This document shows, piece by piece, positions 36,586-44,493 of a DNA stretch of 64,000 nucleotides. The stretch's first letter is position 1, and each line of letters begins with the position of its first letter. Origin of the DNA: BOG-908 sp963795825 (GTDB lineage: Bacteria; Pseudomonadota; Alphaproteobacteria; Acetobacterales; Acetobacteraceae); assembly GCA_963795825.1 (NCBI GenBank), contig CAWCIW010000003.1:62001-126000 (forward strand). The letters are read 5' to 3'. The position numbers were made by a program, and so were the translations under genes. The notes under the pieces were generated by a model, which saw only the letters and a list, made by a program, of their open reading frames with translations, was not told where the DNA came from and ran no database searches.

Positions 36586-37373
36586 GGCCGCGCCTCCGGC
36601 TCGCGATAGTGCCTGGCCTGCCGGTCGTGAAGATATGTGTTGGCAGCACGCGAGTCCGCCATCGCGGCATCGTCGAGCGTGGCGACGAGCAATGCCGCAC
36701 CTTCGCCGGCGCGGGCCAGAACGCTGCCGTCCGGTGCCACGATGCAGCTTTCGCCAACATATTCCATGTTCGCCTCGGTGCCGCACCGGTTCGCGTAGAT
36801 CATGAAAACCTGGTTCTCGTAGGCGCGCACAGGCAGCATCATGCGCGGAATGAAATGATACGGCTGCATCAGCGCGGTCGGCACAGCGACGAGCCCGGCG
36901 CCGCGCAGCGCCAGCCCGCGCACCAGTTCGGGGAATTCCACATCGTAGCAGACCAGCACGCCCATGCGCATGCCGCCGACCTCCGCCAGAACGAACGGTT
37001 CATCGCCTGGCGTAAAGATCGCGCGTTCCATGTCGCCGAACAGATGCGTCTTGCGGTAATTCGCCAGCTTCTCGCCGGCTGGACCCAGCAGTAGCGCGCT
37101 GTTGTAGAGGCGCCCGTCCGCGCCGCGTTCGGGATATCCGAAGAGCAGCGCCAAGCCTGCCTCGCGTGCGATGGCGGCGGCCTGCGCGGCTGCCGGCCCG
37201 TCCGCCGCTTCCGCCCGGGCGCGCAAGGCGTCCGCGCCGATGTTGTAGCCGGTCAGGAACAGTTCGGGCAGCACCAGCAATTGCGCGCCGTCCGCGGCCG
37301 CGTTGGTTGCGGCCTGGCGTAGCGCGGCCAGGGTGTCGGGCAGGCTGGGTCCTTGCAGGAGGGCTACGCGCAT
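36582..37373 (-). CDS. davA: 5-aminovaleramidase, DavA-like nitrilase-superfamily amidase
   Basis: 263 residues with the nitrilase triad Glu37 (L-P-E-L-F-L-T-G-Y-N-I-G), Lys108 (Y-R-K-T-H-L-F-G) and Cys142 (V-C-Y-D-V-E-F-P-E). The G-Y-P-E-R-G near residue 79 and Y-R-K-T-H-L-F-G-D-M-E-R match DavA, which turns 5-aminovaleramide into 5-aminovalerate. With davB directly downstream, this gives the first two steps of the lysine delta-aminovalerate route; davD/davT-like genes for the next steps are not in the window. Start chosen at ATG 37373; the ORF is open to 37430 but that part lies over a PAIR arm. Confidence 0.9.
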   Translation of the reverse strand: MRVALLQGPSLPDTLAALRQAATNAAADGAQLLVLPELFLTGYNIGADALRARAEAADGPAAAQAAAIAREAGLALLFGYPERGADGRLYNSALLLGPAGEKLANYRKTHLFGDMERAIFTPGDEPFVLAEVGGMRMGVLVCYDVEFPELVRGLALRGAGLVAVPTALMQPYHFIPRMMLPVRAYENQVFMIYANRCGTEANMEYVGESCIVAPDGSVLARAGEGAALLVATLDDAAMADSRAANTYLHDRQARHYREPEARP

Positions 37374-37403
37374 GCGGCCTGATTGGCGCGGCGTGGATGG
37401 GTG

Positions 37404-37541
37404 GTCAAGGCAAGGCCTTCTTTTTTGCAAAAAAGAAGCAAAAAACCTTTGCTCCCTGTCGGCGGCTGCTGACGCGCTCCCCGACAGGGACCAAAAGCTT
37501 TTTGCTTCTTTTTCTCGAAGAGAAGGCCTTGCCGCACCTTG
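37404..37541. repeat. PAIR element 11 (CTGTCGGC core)
   Basis: The left arm (37404-37466) is CTTC with TTTTGCAAAA loop and CAAAAAACCTTTG; the right arm (37482-37541) is CTTC/CTCGA with CAAAAGCTTTTTG and a shortened hairpin. The inner stem uses CCCTGTCGG against CCGACAGGG. About 130 bp between this copy and the next hold no gene. Confidence 0.85.
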
Positions 37542-37670
37542 CCGGGAAGTCTGCGATCAGATCGCCTCCCGCAGACGCGGGGGTAATCCCGGATTCGTAA
37601 CCGGCAAGGCTCCATCACGAACTGCGGAAACAGCCAAAGCTGCCATCCGCCCAGAAACCAAATCGGCCGG

Positions 37671-37795
37671 TCTGATACGAACCCGTCTTTAGACTGACTC
37701 AGCAACAGCAAGAAAGGCCTTCTTTTTCTCGAAAAAGAAGGCCTTTCTTCCTTCCTTCCGATGAGTCAGTCCCAAGACGGACTGATATCAAACCA
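37671..37795. repeat. PAIR element 12: collapsed palindrome with inverted outer motifs
   Basis: AAGAAAGGCCTTCTTTTTCT followed by its inverse makes a near-perfect 40-bp palindrome at 37708-37747, as if left and right arms had recombined and lost the core. The outer motif GAGTCAGT...AAGACGG...GATATCA occurs on the right (37761-37790) and, in inverted orientation, on the left (about 37672-37705). This copy shows that the outer motif belongs to the element and is itself paired. Confidence 0.85.
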
Positions 37796-37802
37796 GCCCG
37801 CC

Positions 37803-39101
37803 TCAATACTGCAGATGCAACCGCACGCCAAGTATCGACACCGGGCCACGCACCCTGTCGTAGCCTGGATTGTTGACGAACTGGTAATCCGCCGTCACCT
37901 GCGCATACCTTGCCAGAGCGTGCCGGTAATACGTCTCCACCACCTGCTCCGGCCCGGAAAGCGGCAACGCGCCGTCACCCACCAGAATGCCCAGCCCGCC
38001 CGCCGCGAGATAGTCCTTGTGGCGATGCGAAATGGCGTCGATCACGGTTGCCAGCCCCACCGTATCGTCCGGCAGCCCCCAGCGCGCACCCTGCAACGCC
38101 AGGCCGATGGAAAACGTGCGATCTACGTCGGTGAATTCATACGGCTCGCGGCCGCCTTCGGCCAGGCCGGCGCGCGCGAACAGGCCGAGCTCCTTGGTGA
38201 TCGCCTGCTCGAGGTTCAGGCTCACGCCGGAGCGGCTGCGATATTGCCGCACATCGGCCGTGCTCGGCGCGCTGCCGCTCTGGTCGGCCAGCACGATCGC
38301 GTCGCTGTAATCGCCCATGCGGCCGCGGGTGAGAAAACCCGTCACTTTCAGTTTGCCGTCCTGGCCCCACAGATCGTGACGCTCCTCGGCTTCGGCGAGC
38401 ATCTGGAACTGGCTGCCGCTGGTATCGAGCTGCGTGCTGTTCGGCACGCGGGAGAGCGCGAAGCCGCCGGCGCGCAACGTCCACCAATCCTGATACCATT
38501 CCACTGCGGTGCCATAACTGAAGCCCCACGCATCGGCCGCGTAATCAAGCGATCCGGCATTCACCAGCGCCCAGTTGGAGAAATCGCCGCGCGCGTTGTT
38601 GGCGTAGGCGTTGGTGTCGAACACATCCGGCACGCCGAATTTACCGATCCAGAACACCACGCGGTCCGCCGTCTGTGCGCCGCCCAGCACGTTGATGTCG
38701 TTGGCCACCGGCTGTTTCGCGCCGCCGAGATCGAGCGTCTGGCGGAAGAACAGGCGCGGCACGCGCACATACGGCGTGGCGGAGCCGATCTTGTAAGCCT
38801 CGGCACTCGGAAAGGCGGCGATCCCCAGCGTGTTGCTGAGGCCGAAACCCTGGTCCACCTCGGGATTCACCCAGAGCTCGGCGCCGGACCAGGGGCGCAC
38901 GCCGGCATAGAGGGTGAAGTCGAACGTTTCGTCGCCGCGGCTGCCCGGGTCCAGGCTGTTGCCGCCGCGCAAGGGCGAGGTGAAAGCGGGGTGGTACTGG
39001 TCCTCGAACGTGGCTTGCGCGTGCAGCGACCAGATCTGCGGGGCTTCCTGCGCGGCGGCGGCGGCCGGCATGAGGCAGGCAATTGAGGCTACTTTCCACA
39101 T
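37803..39101 (-). CDS. OprB-type carbohydrate porin
   Basis: 432 residues. Signal peptide to about residue 17 (A-A-A-A-A-Q), followed by alternating aromatic/polar beta-strand sequence typical of an outer membrane barrel: W-S-L-H-A-Q-A-T-F-E-D-Q-Y-H-P-A-F, L-W-V-N-P-E-V-D-Q-G-F-G-L, and a terminal L-G-V-R-L-H-L-Q-Y ending in an aromatic residue. It probably lets sugars or small organic acids through the outer membrane. The stop is 8 bp from the PAIR outer motif. The ORF remains open upstream to 39296 only because it reads through the PAIR arm. Confidence 0.83.
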   Translation of the reverse strand: MWKVASIACLMPAAAAAQEAPQIWSLHAQATFEDQYHPAFTSPLRGGNSLDPGSRGDETFDFTLYAGVRPWSGAELWVNPEVDQGFGLSNTLGIAAFPSAEAYKIGSATPYVRVPRLFFRQTLDLGGAKQPVANDINVLGGAQTADRVVFWIGKFGVPDVFDTNAYANNARGDFSNWALVNAGSLDYAADAWGFSYGTAVEWYQDWWTLRAGGFALSRVPNSTQLDTSGSQFQMLAEAEERHDLWGQDGKLKVTGFLTRGRMGDYSDAIVLADQSGSAPSTADVRQYRSRSGVSLNLEQAITKELGLFARAGLAEGGREPYEFTDVDRTFSIGLALQGARWGLPDDTVGLATVIDAISHRHKDYLAAGGLGILVGDGALPLSGPEQVVETYYRHALARYAQVTADYQFVNNPGYDRVRGPVSILGVRLHLQY

Positions 39102-39121
39102 GCGCGGGGTTCTAGCCGCAG

Positions 39122-39258
39122 GCAGGAAGAAAGGCCTTCTTTTTTGAAAAAAGAAGCAAAAAACTTTTGGTCCCTGTCGGCGCGCGTCGAAGCAGCCGCC
39201 GACAGGGAGCAAAAGTTTTTTGGTCCTTTTTTTCAAAAAAGGACTGCTTGCTTGCCTA
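39122..39258. repeat. PAIR element 13 (CTGTCGGC core)
   Basis: The left arm (39122-39183) is CTTC with TTTTTTGAAAAAA and CAAAAAACTTTTG; the right arm (39199-39258) is GTCC with CAAAAGTTTTTTGG. The inner stem TCCCTGTCGGC pairs with GCCGACAGGGA. The TGA at 39233-39235 inside the right arm is the stop codon of the hydrolase gene to the right. Confidence 0.9.
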
Positions 39259-40114
39259 AAAACCGCCGCGTCACGCCCAGGAACGCCTCCAGGCAATCAT
39301 GCTGCACCCAGTGCCCGGCGCCCTCGATCATCGCCACTTCGGCGCGCTGGAAATACGCCGCCCGCCCGTCCAGCGCAGGATTGCTCGCCCAGCTCTTGGT
39401 GCCATACACCAGCAGCGTCTCGCAGGTGATGCGCTCCCACAATCGGCTTATCTCGCCGCGCGTGATGTCCACCGGCGGCCAGGACCGCACATACGGGTCG
39501 AACTTCCAGCTATACGTGCCGTCCTCGTTCTGCCTTACGCCATGGCGCGTCAGGTGCTCGGCCTGCGCCTCGGACAGATGCGCGTTCTCCGCCCGCATGC
39601 GGGCCAGCGCGTCGGCGAACGCCGCATAGCGGCGCGGCTGCCGTGCGGCCAGTTCGCGCTGCTCGTCCACCCAGATGCGCAGCCGCTCCTCGACCGGCAC
39701 GGCCGCCGCCTCGGCCGTCTTCGGCGACGGCCCGAGACCCTCGATGCACACCAGGCGCTCCACCAGCTCGGGATACAGGCCGGTGAAACGGGTGGCCACG
39801 TTGCCGCCCAGCGAGTGGCCGATCAGCGTGACCGGCCCGCTCGTCTGCTGGTGCACGAGCTGGGCGAGGTCGTAGATGAAGCCCGCCATGCCGTAGCCGC
39901 CGGCATCCGCCCAGGCGCTGTCGCCGTGGCCGCGCAGATCGGGCGCGATCACGTGGTAGTCGGGCGCCAGGCTTGCCGCCACCCAGTCCCAGTTGCGGCA
40001 ATGGTCCCGGCCGCCATGCACCAGGATCATCGGTTTGGCGTGCTGGTTGCCCCAGTCCACGTAGTGCAGTCTCAGGCGCTGGGAGATGAAGCTTTTGGAA
40101 ACGGGGGCTTGCAT
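39233..40114 (-). CDS. Alpha/beta hydrolase
   Basis: 293 residues. G-H-S-L-G-G gives Ser101 as nucleophile; H-G-G-R-D-H near residue 33 forms the oxyanion hole; an Asp in W-E-R-I-T-C-E-T-L-L-V-Y-G-T region and His in G-A-G-H-W complete the fold. A cap domain lies around 130-220. Cytosolic esterase, lactonase or epoxide-hydrolase-like enzyme. The last residues G-K-Q-A-V-L-F are encoded by the PAIR arm and the stop TGA lies inside its hairpin; compared with G-V-T-R-R-F-L, this tail looks like a repeat-encoded extension. Start at ATG 40114. Confidence 0.8.
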   Translation of the reverse strand: MQAPVSKSFISQRLRLHYVDWGNQHAKPMILVHGGRDHCRNWDWVAASLAPDYHVIAPDLRGHGDSAWADAGGYGMAGFIYDLAQLVHQQTSGPVTLIGHSLGGNVATRFTGLYPELVERLVCIEGLGPSPKTAEAAAVPVEERLRIWVDEQRELAARQPRRYAAFADALARMRAENAHLSEAQAEHLTRHGVRQNEDGTYSWKFDPYVRSWPPVDITRGEISRLWERITCETLLVYGTKSWASNPALDGRAAYFQRAEVAMIEGAGHWVQHDCLEAFLGVTRRFLGKQAVLF

Positions 40115-40140
40115 GGCGCCTGAATCGGGCACGCGCAAAG

Positions 40141-40202
40141 GCTAGGCAAGGCCTTCTTTTCTGAAGAAAAGAAGCAAAAGACTTTTGACTCCGCTGTCGC
40201 GC
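40141..40202. repeat. Solo PAIR arm (element 14)
   Basis: A single left arm of the CTTC/CTGAAG type with CAAAAGACTTTTG and CTGTCGCG core; no right arm before the TPR stop at 40219. It lies between two leftward genes. Confidence 0.85.
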
Positions 40203-40218
40203 GCTCAACGGCCGACGC

Positions 40219-41136
40219 TTATTGTTGCGGGCCGGCTTGCAGGAGTGCCAGGTCTTGTTGAGCCAGGTCGCCGGTGGGCGTGTCGGGCGCCAGCTCTGCG
40301 GCGCGCTGCCAGTCCGCACGCGCGCCGGCCAGGTCGCCCAGGCGCTGGCGTATGATGCCGCGCTCCAGCAGCAGGTCGGGGTTGTCCGGGTCCAGGCCGG
40401 ATGCGGCGCCGATATCCGCCCTGGCCTGGTCCATCTGGCCCAGATTGCGCTCGGCGGTCGCGCGCAGGATCAGCGCGTCGGAGCGCTTCGGGTCGAGGTC
40501 CAGCGCGCGGGTCAGGTCGTCGGCCGCCTCCGCCCAACGCTGCCTGGCCAGCGCGGCGATCGCGTGGCCGATGCGCAGTTCCGGATCGTCCGGCGAGAGC
40601 GCCAGCGCCCGGCTCGCGGAGTCATACGCCTGATCGGCCGCGCCCGCCATGCTCCAGGCCTGGCTCGCCTGGCCGAACACCACGGCGCGCGAGGCCGCCG
40701 GCGCCGTGCTCCCGGCGGCGAGCCGGTCCAGCAACGTGGCGCCTTCTTCCGTGTTGCCCAGCTCAACCTGGGCCAGCGCGTGGCAATGCGCCGCCGCCTC
40801 GGCGCCCGTCCCGGCCTTGGACGTGCCGCCCGCCATCGCGGCGGCCATCGCGTCCGCGCCGGACGGGTCGGTGGCCAGCATGTCCAGGCACGCCTCGTAT
40901 TGCGCGCCCTCGGAGATGCGCGGCGGCACCGGCGGTATCGGCAGGTTGGTGTCGTCCGTGGCGCCGGCAGGTGCGTTCTCCGCCGCGTCGTTGGCCGCGA
41001 CACCCGGCACCGGCGCGGCTTTGCCTGCACTCGGCGCGGCTGCGCCAACCACAGGCGGCGCCGCCGGCGCACCGGCCGGAAAAGCGAATGAGGCGGCCAG
41101 CGCGGCGACGCCGGCAAGGGCCACGCGTAGTCTCAT
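40219..41136 (-). CDS. Exported tetratricopeptide-repeat protein
   Basis: 305 residues. A signal peptide (1-27, A-G-A-P-A-A region) and a low-complexity Ala/Pro segment are followed by TPR-like units from about residue 150 on: D-Q-A-Y-D-S-A-S-R-A-L-A-L-S-P-D-D-P-E, W-A-E-A-A-D-D-L-T-R-A-L-D-L-D-P, M-D-Q-A-R-A-D-I-G-A-A-S-G-L-D-P-D-N-P, and A-G-A-R-A-D-W-Q-R-A-A. TPR arrays mediate protein-protein contacts; here in the periplasm. Start at ATG 41136 and divergent from the SDR at 41192 with 55 bp between. Confidence 0.82.
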   Translation of the reverse strand: MRLRVALAGVAALAASFAFPAGAPAAPPVVGAAAPSAGKAAPVPGVAANDAAENAPAGATDDTNLPIPPVPPRISEGAQYEACLDMLATDPSGADAMAAAMAGGTSKAGTGAEAAAHCHALAQVELGNTEEGATLLDRLAAGSTAPAASRAVVFGQASQAWSMAGAADQAYDSASRALALSPDDPELRIGHAIAALARQRWAEAADDLTRALDLDPKRSDALILRATAERNLGQMDQARADIGAASGLDPDNPDLLLERGIIRQRLGDLAGARADWQRAAELAPDTPTGDLAQQDLALLQAGPQQ

Positions 41137-41191
41137 GGCGCCGTATGTAGGGCGCGCGACCGGCCGCGGAAAGTTGGGAAGAGAGCTAAAC

Positions 41192-42049
41192 ATGCGACTG
41201 TTGATCTTCGGGCTGGGCTTCTGTGGCCGTGCCGCCGCACGCGACGCCTGTGCGGCCGGCTGGGAGGTGGTGGCCACCAGCCGCTCGCCCCGCCCGTCCA
41301 ACCGCCAGAACCTGCGCATCGTGGCGTTCGACGCTGCGGGCCCCGAGCTGGCCCGGGCCACGCATCTGCTGGCGACCGCGCCGCCACAGCGCGACGGCGG
41401 CCACGATCCCGTGCTGGACCGCTACGGTCCCGAGATCGAAGCGGCCCCCGGCCTGGCGTGGATCGGCTACCTGTCCACCACCGGCGTGTATGGCGACCGC
41501 CAGGGAGGCTGGGTGGACGAGACGACCGAGCCCGCGCCCTCTGCCGCGCGCAGCCAGCGTCGCCTGGCCGCCGAGCTGGCATGGCGCGCCGCGGCACATG
41601 GCCGGCCGCTCGACCTGTTCCGCCTCGCCGGCATCTACGGCCCCGGCCGCTCCGCGTTCGACGATCTGCGCGCCGGCCAGGCCCGCCGCGTGGTGCAGCC
41701 GGGCCACGCGTTCGGCCGCATCCATGTGGACGACATCGCCGGCGGCGTGATGGCCGCCATCGCCCGCCCGCCGCAGGGCACCCGCGTGCTGAACTTCTCC
41801 GACGACGCGCCGACCGAAAGTGCCGTCGTCACCGCCTACGCCGCCGAGCTGCTGGGCGTGAAGGTACCGCCGGCGGTGCCGTTCAGCGAAGCGGTGGGCG
41901 GGATGAGCGAAATGGCGCGCAGCTTCTGGGCGGAAAACCGCAAGGTGCGCAGCGACGCGACACAACAGGCTCTGGGGTATCGCTGGCGTTACCCGACGTA
42001 TCGGGAGGGCCTGCGGGCGATATTGGAGCACCGCGCTTTGCCGGGCTGA
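41192..42049 (+). CDS. NAD(P)-binding SDR/epimerase-like protein
   Basis: 285 residues. The Rossmann motif L-I-F-G-L-G-F-C-G-R-A-A-A at the N-terminus, then Y-L-S-T-T-G-V-Y-G near residue 92 and R-L-A-G-I-Y-G-P-G-R near 150, a pattern of atypical extended SDRs (YeeZ-like). It may act on nucleotide sugars or be a scavenging enzyme; no neighbour indicates the substrate. The catalytic Tyr is plausibly Y-G in S-T-T-G-V-Y-G but the Lys is unclear. Confidence 0.75.
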   Translation: MRLLIFGLGFCGRAAARDACAAGWEVVATSRSPRPSNRQNLRIVAFDAAGPELARATHLLATAPPQRDGGHDPVLDRYGPEIEAAPGLAWIGYLSTTGVYGDRQGGWVDETTEPAPSAARSQRRLAAELAWRAAAHGRPLDLFRLAGIYGPGRSAFDDLRAGQARRVVQPGHAFGRIHVDDIAGGVMAAIARPPQGTRVLNFSDDAPTESAVVTAYAAELLGVKVPPAVPFSEAVGGMSEMARSFWAENRKVRSDATQQALGYRWRYPTYREGLRAILEHRALPG

Positions 42050-42236
42050 CGGCAAGGAAGAAAGCAGTCCTTTTTCGAGAAAAAGACCAAAAAGCTTTTG
42101 CTATGACGCCTGCACGCGATCCAGGCTGTAATTGCAACCTAATCGACTGGCAGAACGAGCGTAAGCCTCGGTGCAAGCGTCGGAGCAAAAGCTTTTTGGT
42201 CCTTTTTCTCGAAAAAGGACTGCTTTCTTACTTACC
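42050..42236. repeat. PAIR element 15
   Basis: The left arm (42050-42115) is GTCC/TCGAG but has lost one G in the 3' stem strand (GAAAAAGACC); the right arm (42171-42236) is GTCC/CTCGA. Core GACGCCTGCAC against GTGCAAGCGTC. It begins right after the SDR stop and its last bases reach the stop of the next, leftward gene (42228). Confidence 0.88.
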
Positions 42237-43895
42237 CAGCAACCCCTTCGCGAGCGCGCGTATCAGCGCCAGATCCCCCGCCCGCGAAAGCCGGTGCGCA
42301 CCATCCTTCACCAGCGTGACCTGAACATCGGCGCCCTCCAGCCGCTCCGCCACCTGCAACGCGGTATGCCAGGGCACATCCGGATCCCTCTGCCCATGCA
42401 GCAGCCGAATTGGGCAGGTGATCCCGATAGGCGCCCCAAGCAGCAGATGGTTGCGGCCGTCCTCGATGAGCGCGCGGGTGATGATCTGCTCGCCGCCATA
42501 GGCGCTGGGTACGCGCAGCAGGCCATCCTCCATCAGCCGCGCCCGCGCCGGCGCGTCGAGCGCGGCCCACATCAGGGTTTCGGTGAAGTCGGGTGCGGCG
42601 GCGATGCCCAGCAGGCCCGCCATCCGGTCCGGCCTGGCACGCGCGACGAGCAGGGCGATCCAGCCGCCCATCGACGAGCCGACGAGCACAATCGGGCCTT
42701 CGGTCAGGCGGTCGATCAGGAACAGCGCATCCTCGGTCCATCTTCCGATCGTGCCGGCGATGAACTGGCCGCCACTCCTGCCGTGTCCGGAATAATCCAC
42801 CAGCAGGCAGGCATGGCCCAGCGCTTCGGCATGCGCGGCCAGCATGGTGGCCTTCTCGCCGGCCATGTCGCTCATGAAACCGGGGAGGAAGACGAGGGTG
42901 GGCTGGCGGCCTGGCGTCAGGGTGTAGGCCAGTTTGGTGCCGTCGCCTCGGTCTATTTGCATGGCGGGCGTATTCCGGGGCGTGGGAAAGGAAAGCAAGG
43001 CCTTCTCTTCTGAAGAAAAGAAGCAAAAGACTTTTGATTCCGCTGTCGCCGTTCGGTCACCTGAGGTTGGGTCAGGTGACCTGAGGGCTACTGCTTCTCG
43101 AAATTTCAGGACGAAATTGTCCGCCTCCCCGATCGCCTGGTATTTCGCGCGGTCGACATCCTTCAGCTCGTAGGTCGGCGGCAGCGTCCACACGCCCTTG
43201 GGCCAGTCCGCCGTGTCGCGCGGGTTGGCATCCATCTCCGACGTGCCGACAAGCTTGAAGCCGGCGCGCTCGATCGTCGCTATCGCGTAATCCTGGCGCA
43301 CATAACCGTTCTTGGCTTTCGGGTCCTGCGGCGACTTCGTGTTGGCCCGGTGGTCCTCCACGCCCAGTATGCCGCCCGGCTTCAGCGCGGTGTGTATCGC
43401 GGCCAGCAACGAGTCCGTCTCGCCCTCTTCCATCCAGTTGTGCAGGTTGCGGAACGTGAGCACCACATCCACGCTGCCGGCGGGCGCCAGCGTCAGGTCG
43501 CGCCCGCCGAACATCGCCGTCCGCACCTTGCCGTACACCGCGGGATTGGCGGCCAGCATCGCCTTGAAGGGCGCGGATTCCACGAAGAACCTGTCGACGT
43601 CGCCGCCGGTGGGCGAGCCGTTTGCCTCGATGAGCGTGCCATGGTCGTGCAGCAGAGGTGCCAGTATCTGCGTCCAGTAGCCGCTGTCGCCAGGCCAGAG
43701 TTCGACGACGGTGGCGCTTGGCGTCACGCCAAAGAACGCAAGCTCCTCGCCGGGATGGCGCGCACCGTCGCGCGCGGTGTTCGCGGCGGAGCGCGTGGGC
43801 GCGGATACGGCGCTCTGCAGCGCCTGGTCCAGCGCGAAAGCCGGGGCGCTGGCAAGGAGGGTCGCCGCAGTCAGGGCCAGGATGGTTGTGCGCAT
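42228..43895 (-). CDS. COG4798-like methyltransferase fused in frame to alpha/beta hydrolase
   Basis: A single 555-residue ORF. Residues 1-20 are a signal peptide (L-A-S-A-P-A-F-A), 21-275 a predicted class I methyltransferase of COG4798 type (V-V-E-L-W-P-G-D-S-G-Y-W, L-T-F-R-N-L-H-N-W, V-G-T-S-E-M-D-A-N), ending near D-N-F-V-L-K-F-R. The frame then continues without stop through a PAIR arm (42987-43049) into an alpha/beta hydrolase starting M-Q-I-D-R-G-D-G (ATG 42962), with nucleophile V-G-S-S-M-G-G and Asp in H-G-Q-R-D-P-D-V. Usually two genes; here joined by a readthrough of ~45 repeat-encoded residues. Loss of one stop, or an indel in the assembly, would explain it; translation from the internal ATG may still give the hydrolase alone. 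Confidence 0.72.
   Translation of the reverse strand: MRTTILALTAATLLASAPAFALDQALQSAVSAPTRSAANTARDGARHPGEELAFFGVTPSATVVELWPGDSGYWTQILAPLLHDHGTLIEANGSPTGGDVDRFFVESAPFKAMLAANPAVYGKVRTAMFGGRDLTLAPAGSVDVVLTFRNLHNWMEEGETDSLLAAIHTALKPGGILGVEDHRANTKSPQDPKAKNGYVRQDYAIATIERAGFKLVGTSEMDANPRDTADWPKGVWTLPPTYELKDVDRAKYQAIGEADNFVLKFREAVALRSPDPTSGDRTATAESKVFCFFSSEEKALLSFPTPRNTPAMQIDRGDGTKLAYTLTPGRQPTLVFLPGFMSDMAGEKATMLAAHAEALGHACLLVDYSGHGRSGGQFIAGTIGRWTEDALFLIDRLTEGPIVLVGSSMGGWIALLVARARPDRMAGLLGIAAAPDFTETLMWAALDAPARARLMEDGLLRVPSAYGGEQIITRALIEDGRNHLLLGAPIGITCPIRLLHGQRDPDVPWHTALQVAERLEGADVQVTLVKDGAHRLSRAGDLALIRALAKGLLGK
42987..43100. repeat. PAIR element 16 (left arm intact, right arm vestigial)
   Basis: The left arm (42987-43049) is a CTTC variant with CTGAAG loop, CAAAAGACTTTTG and CTGTCGCC core. 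Instead of a right arm there is a separate 10-bp hairpin (GGTCACCTGA/TCAGGTGACC, 43055-43081) and a short TGCTTCTCGAAATTTC remainder at 43090-43105. The arm is translated within the fused ORF at 42228-43895. Confidence 0.75.
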
Positions 43896-43906
43896 TGTTA
43901 TCGCTC

Positions 43907-44087
43907 CAGAAAGGAAGAAAGGCCTTCTTCTTCGAGAAAAAGAAGCAAAAAGCTTTTGACTTCCGCTTGCACCAAGGCTCGAACTCTCAATGCAAGCCGC
44001 AACGCCTGCAAAACGAAACAGCAAGCCCGCGCAGCGGGGAACGCAGAACTTTTTCCGAAAAAGGACTGCTTGCTTCCTTGCCTTACA
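43907..44087. repeat. PAIR element 17 (between divergent genes, right arm decayed)
   Basis: The left arm (43907-43972) is CTTC/TCGAG with CAAAAAGCTTTTG; the right arm (44034-44087) keeps a GAACTTTTTCC-GAAAAAGGAC hairpin without the A/T module. The flanking genes start 12 bp to the left (43895, minus) and 14 bp to the right (44101, plus), so any promoter must be inside or overlap the element. Confidence 0.85.
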
Positions 44088-44100
44088 CCAGGACCAATAC

Positions 44101-44493
44101 ATGCCAGATGAGATCAGCGTTACATCGGCGACACCAATCCTCGTCGTGGACGCGATAGAAACCTGCCTCCCGTTCTACGAAACGATCGGCTTCAAGCCGA
44201 TAATGACGGTGCCCGAAGCCCCGCCCTACGCCTTCGCCATCCTGCAGTGCGGCGCGGTGGAACTGATGCTGCAGACCAAAGCGTCGGTGGCCGAAGACGT
44301 GCCGGCGATCGGTCGCGCGGTGCAGGCAAGCGTCCTGTATATCAGCGTGGCGTCGCTGGCGCCGGTGCTGGCGCGGCTGGCAGACGCGCCGGTCGCGGTC
44401 GCGCGCCGCACCACCTTCTACGGCGCCGACGAGATCTTCCTGCACGATCCGGCGGGCAACGTCATCGGCTTCGCGGCACAGCCGGCCGGCTAG
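44101..44493 (+). CDS. VOC-fold (glyoxalase/bleomycin-resistance-like) protein
   Basis: 130 residues. One VOC module: A-T-P-I-L-V-V-D-A-I-E-T-C-L-P-F-Y-E-T-I-G-F near the N-terminus and D-E-I-F-L-H-D-P-A-G-N-V-I-G-F-A at the end, the beta-alpha-beta-beta-beta unit repeated in glyoxalases and antibiotic-binding proteins. His/Glu metal ligands are partly visible (E in L-M-L and D-E). Substrate unknown. It overlaps the 3' end of the opposing GST gene by four bases. Confidence 0.84.
   Translation: MPDEISVTSATPILVVDAIETCLPFYETIGFKPIMTVPEAPPYAFAILQCGAVELMLQTKASVAEDVPAIGRAVQASVLYISVASLAPVLARLADAPVAVARRTTFYGADEIFLHDPAGNVIGFAAQPAG

Noticed and set aside
36582..37430. davA start at 37430
   Set aside because: The extra residues are encoded by the PAIR arm; DavA begins M-R-V-A-L at 37373.
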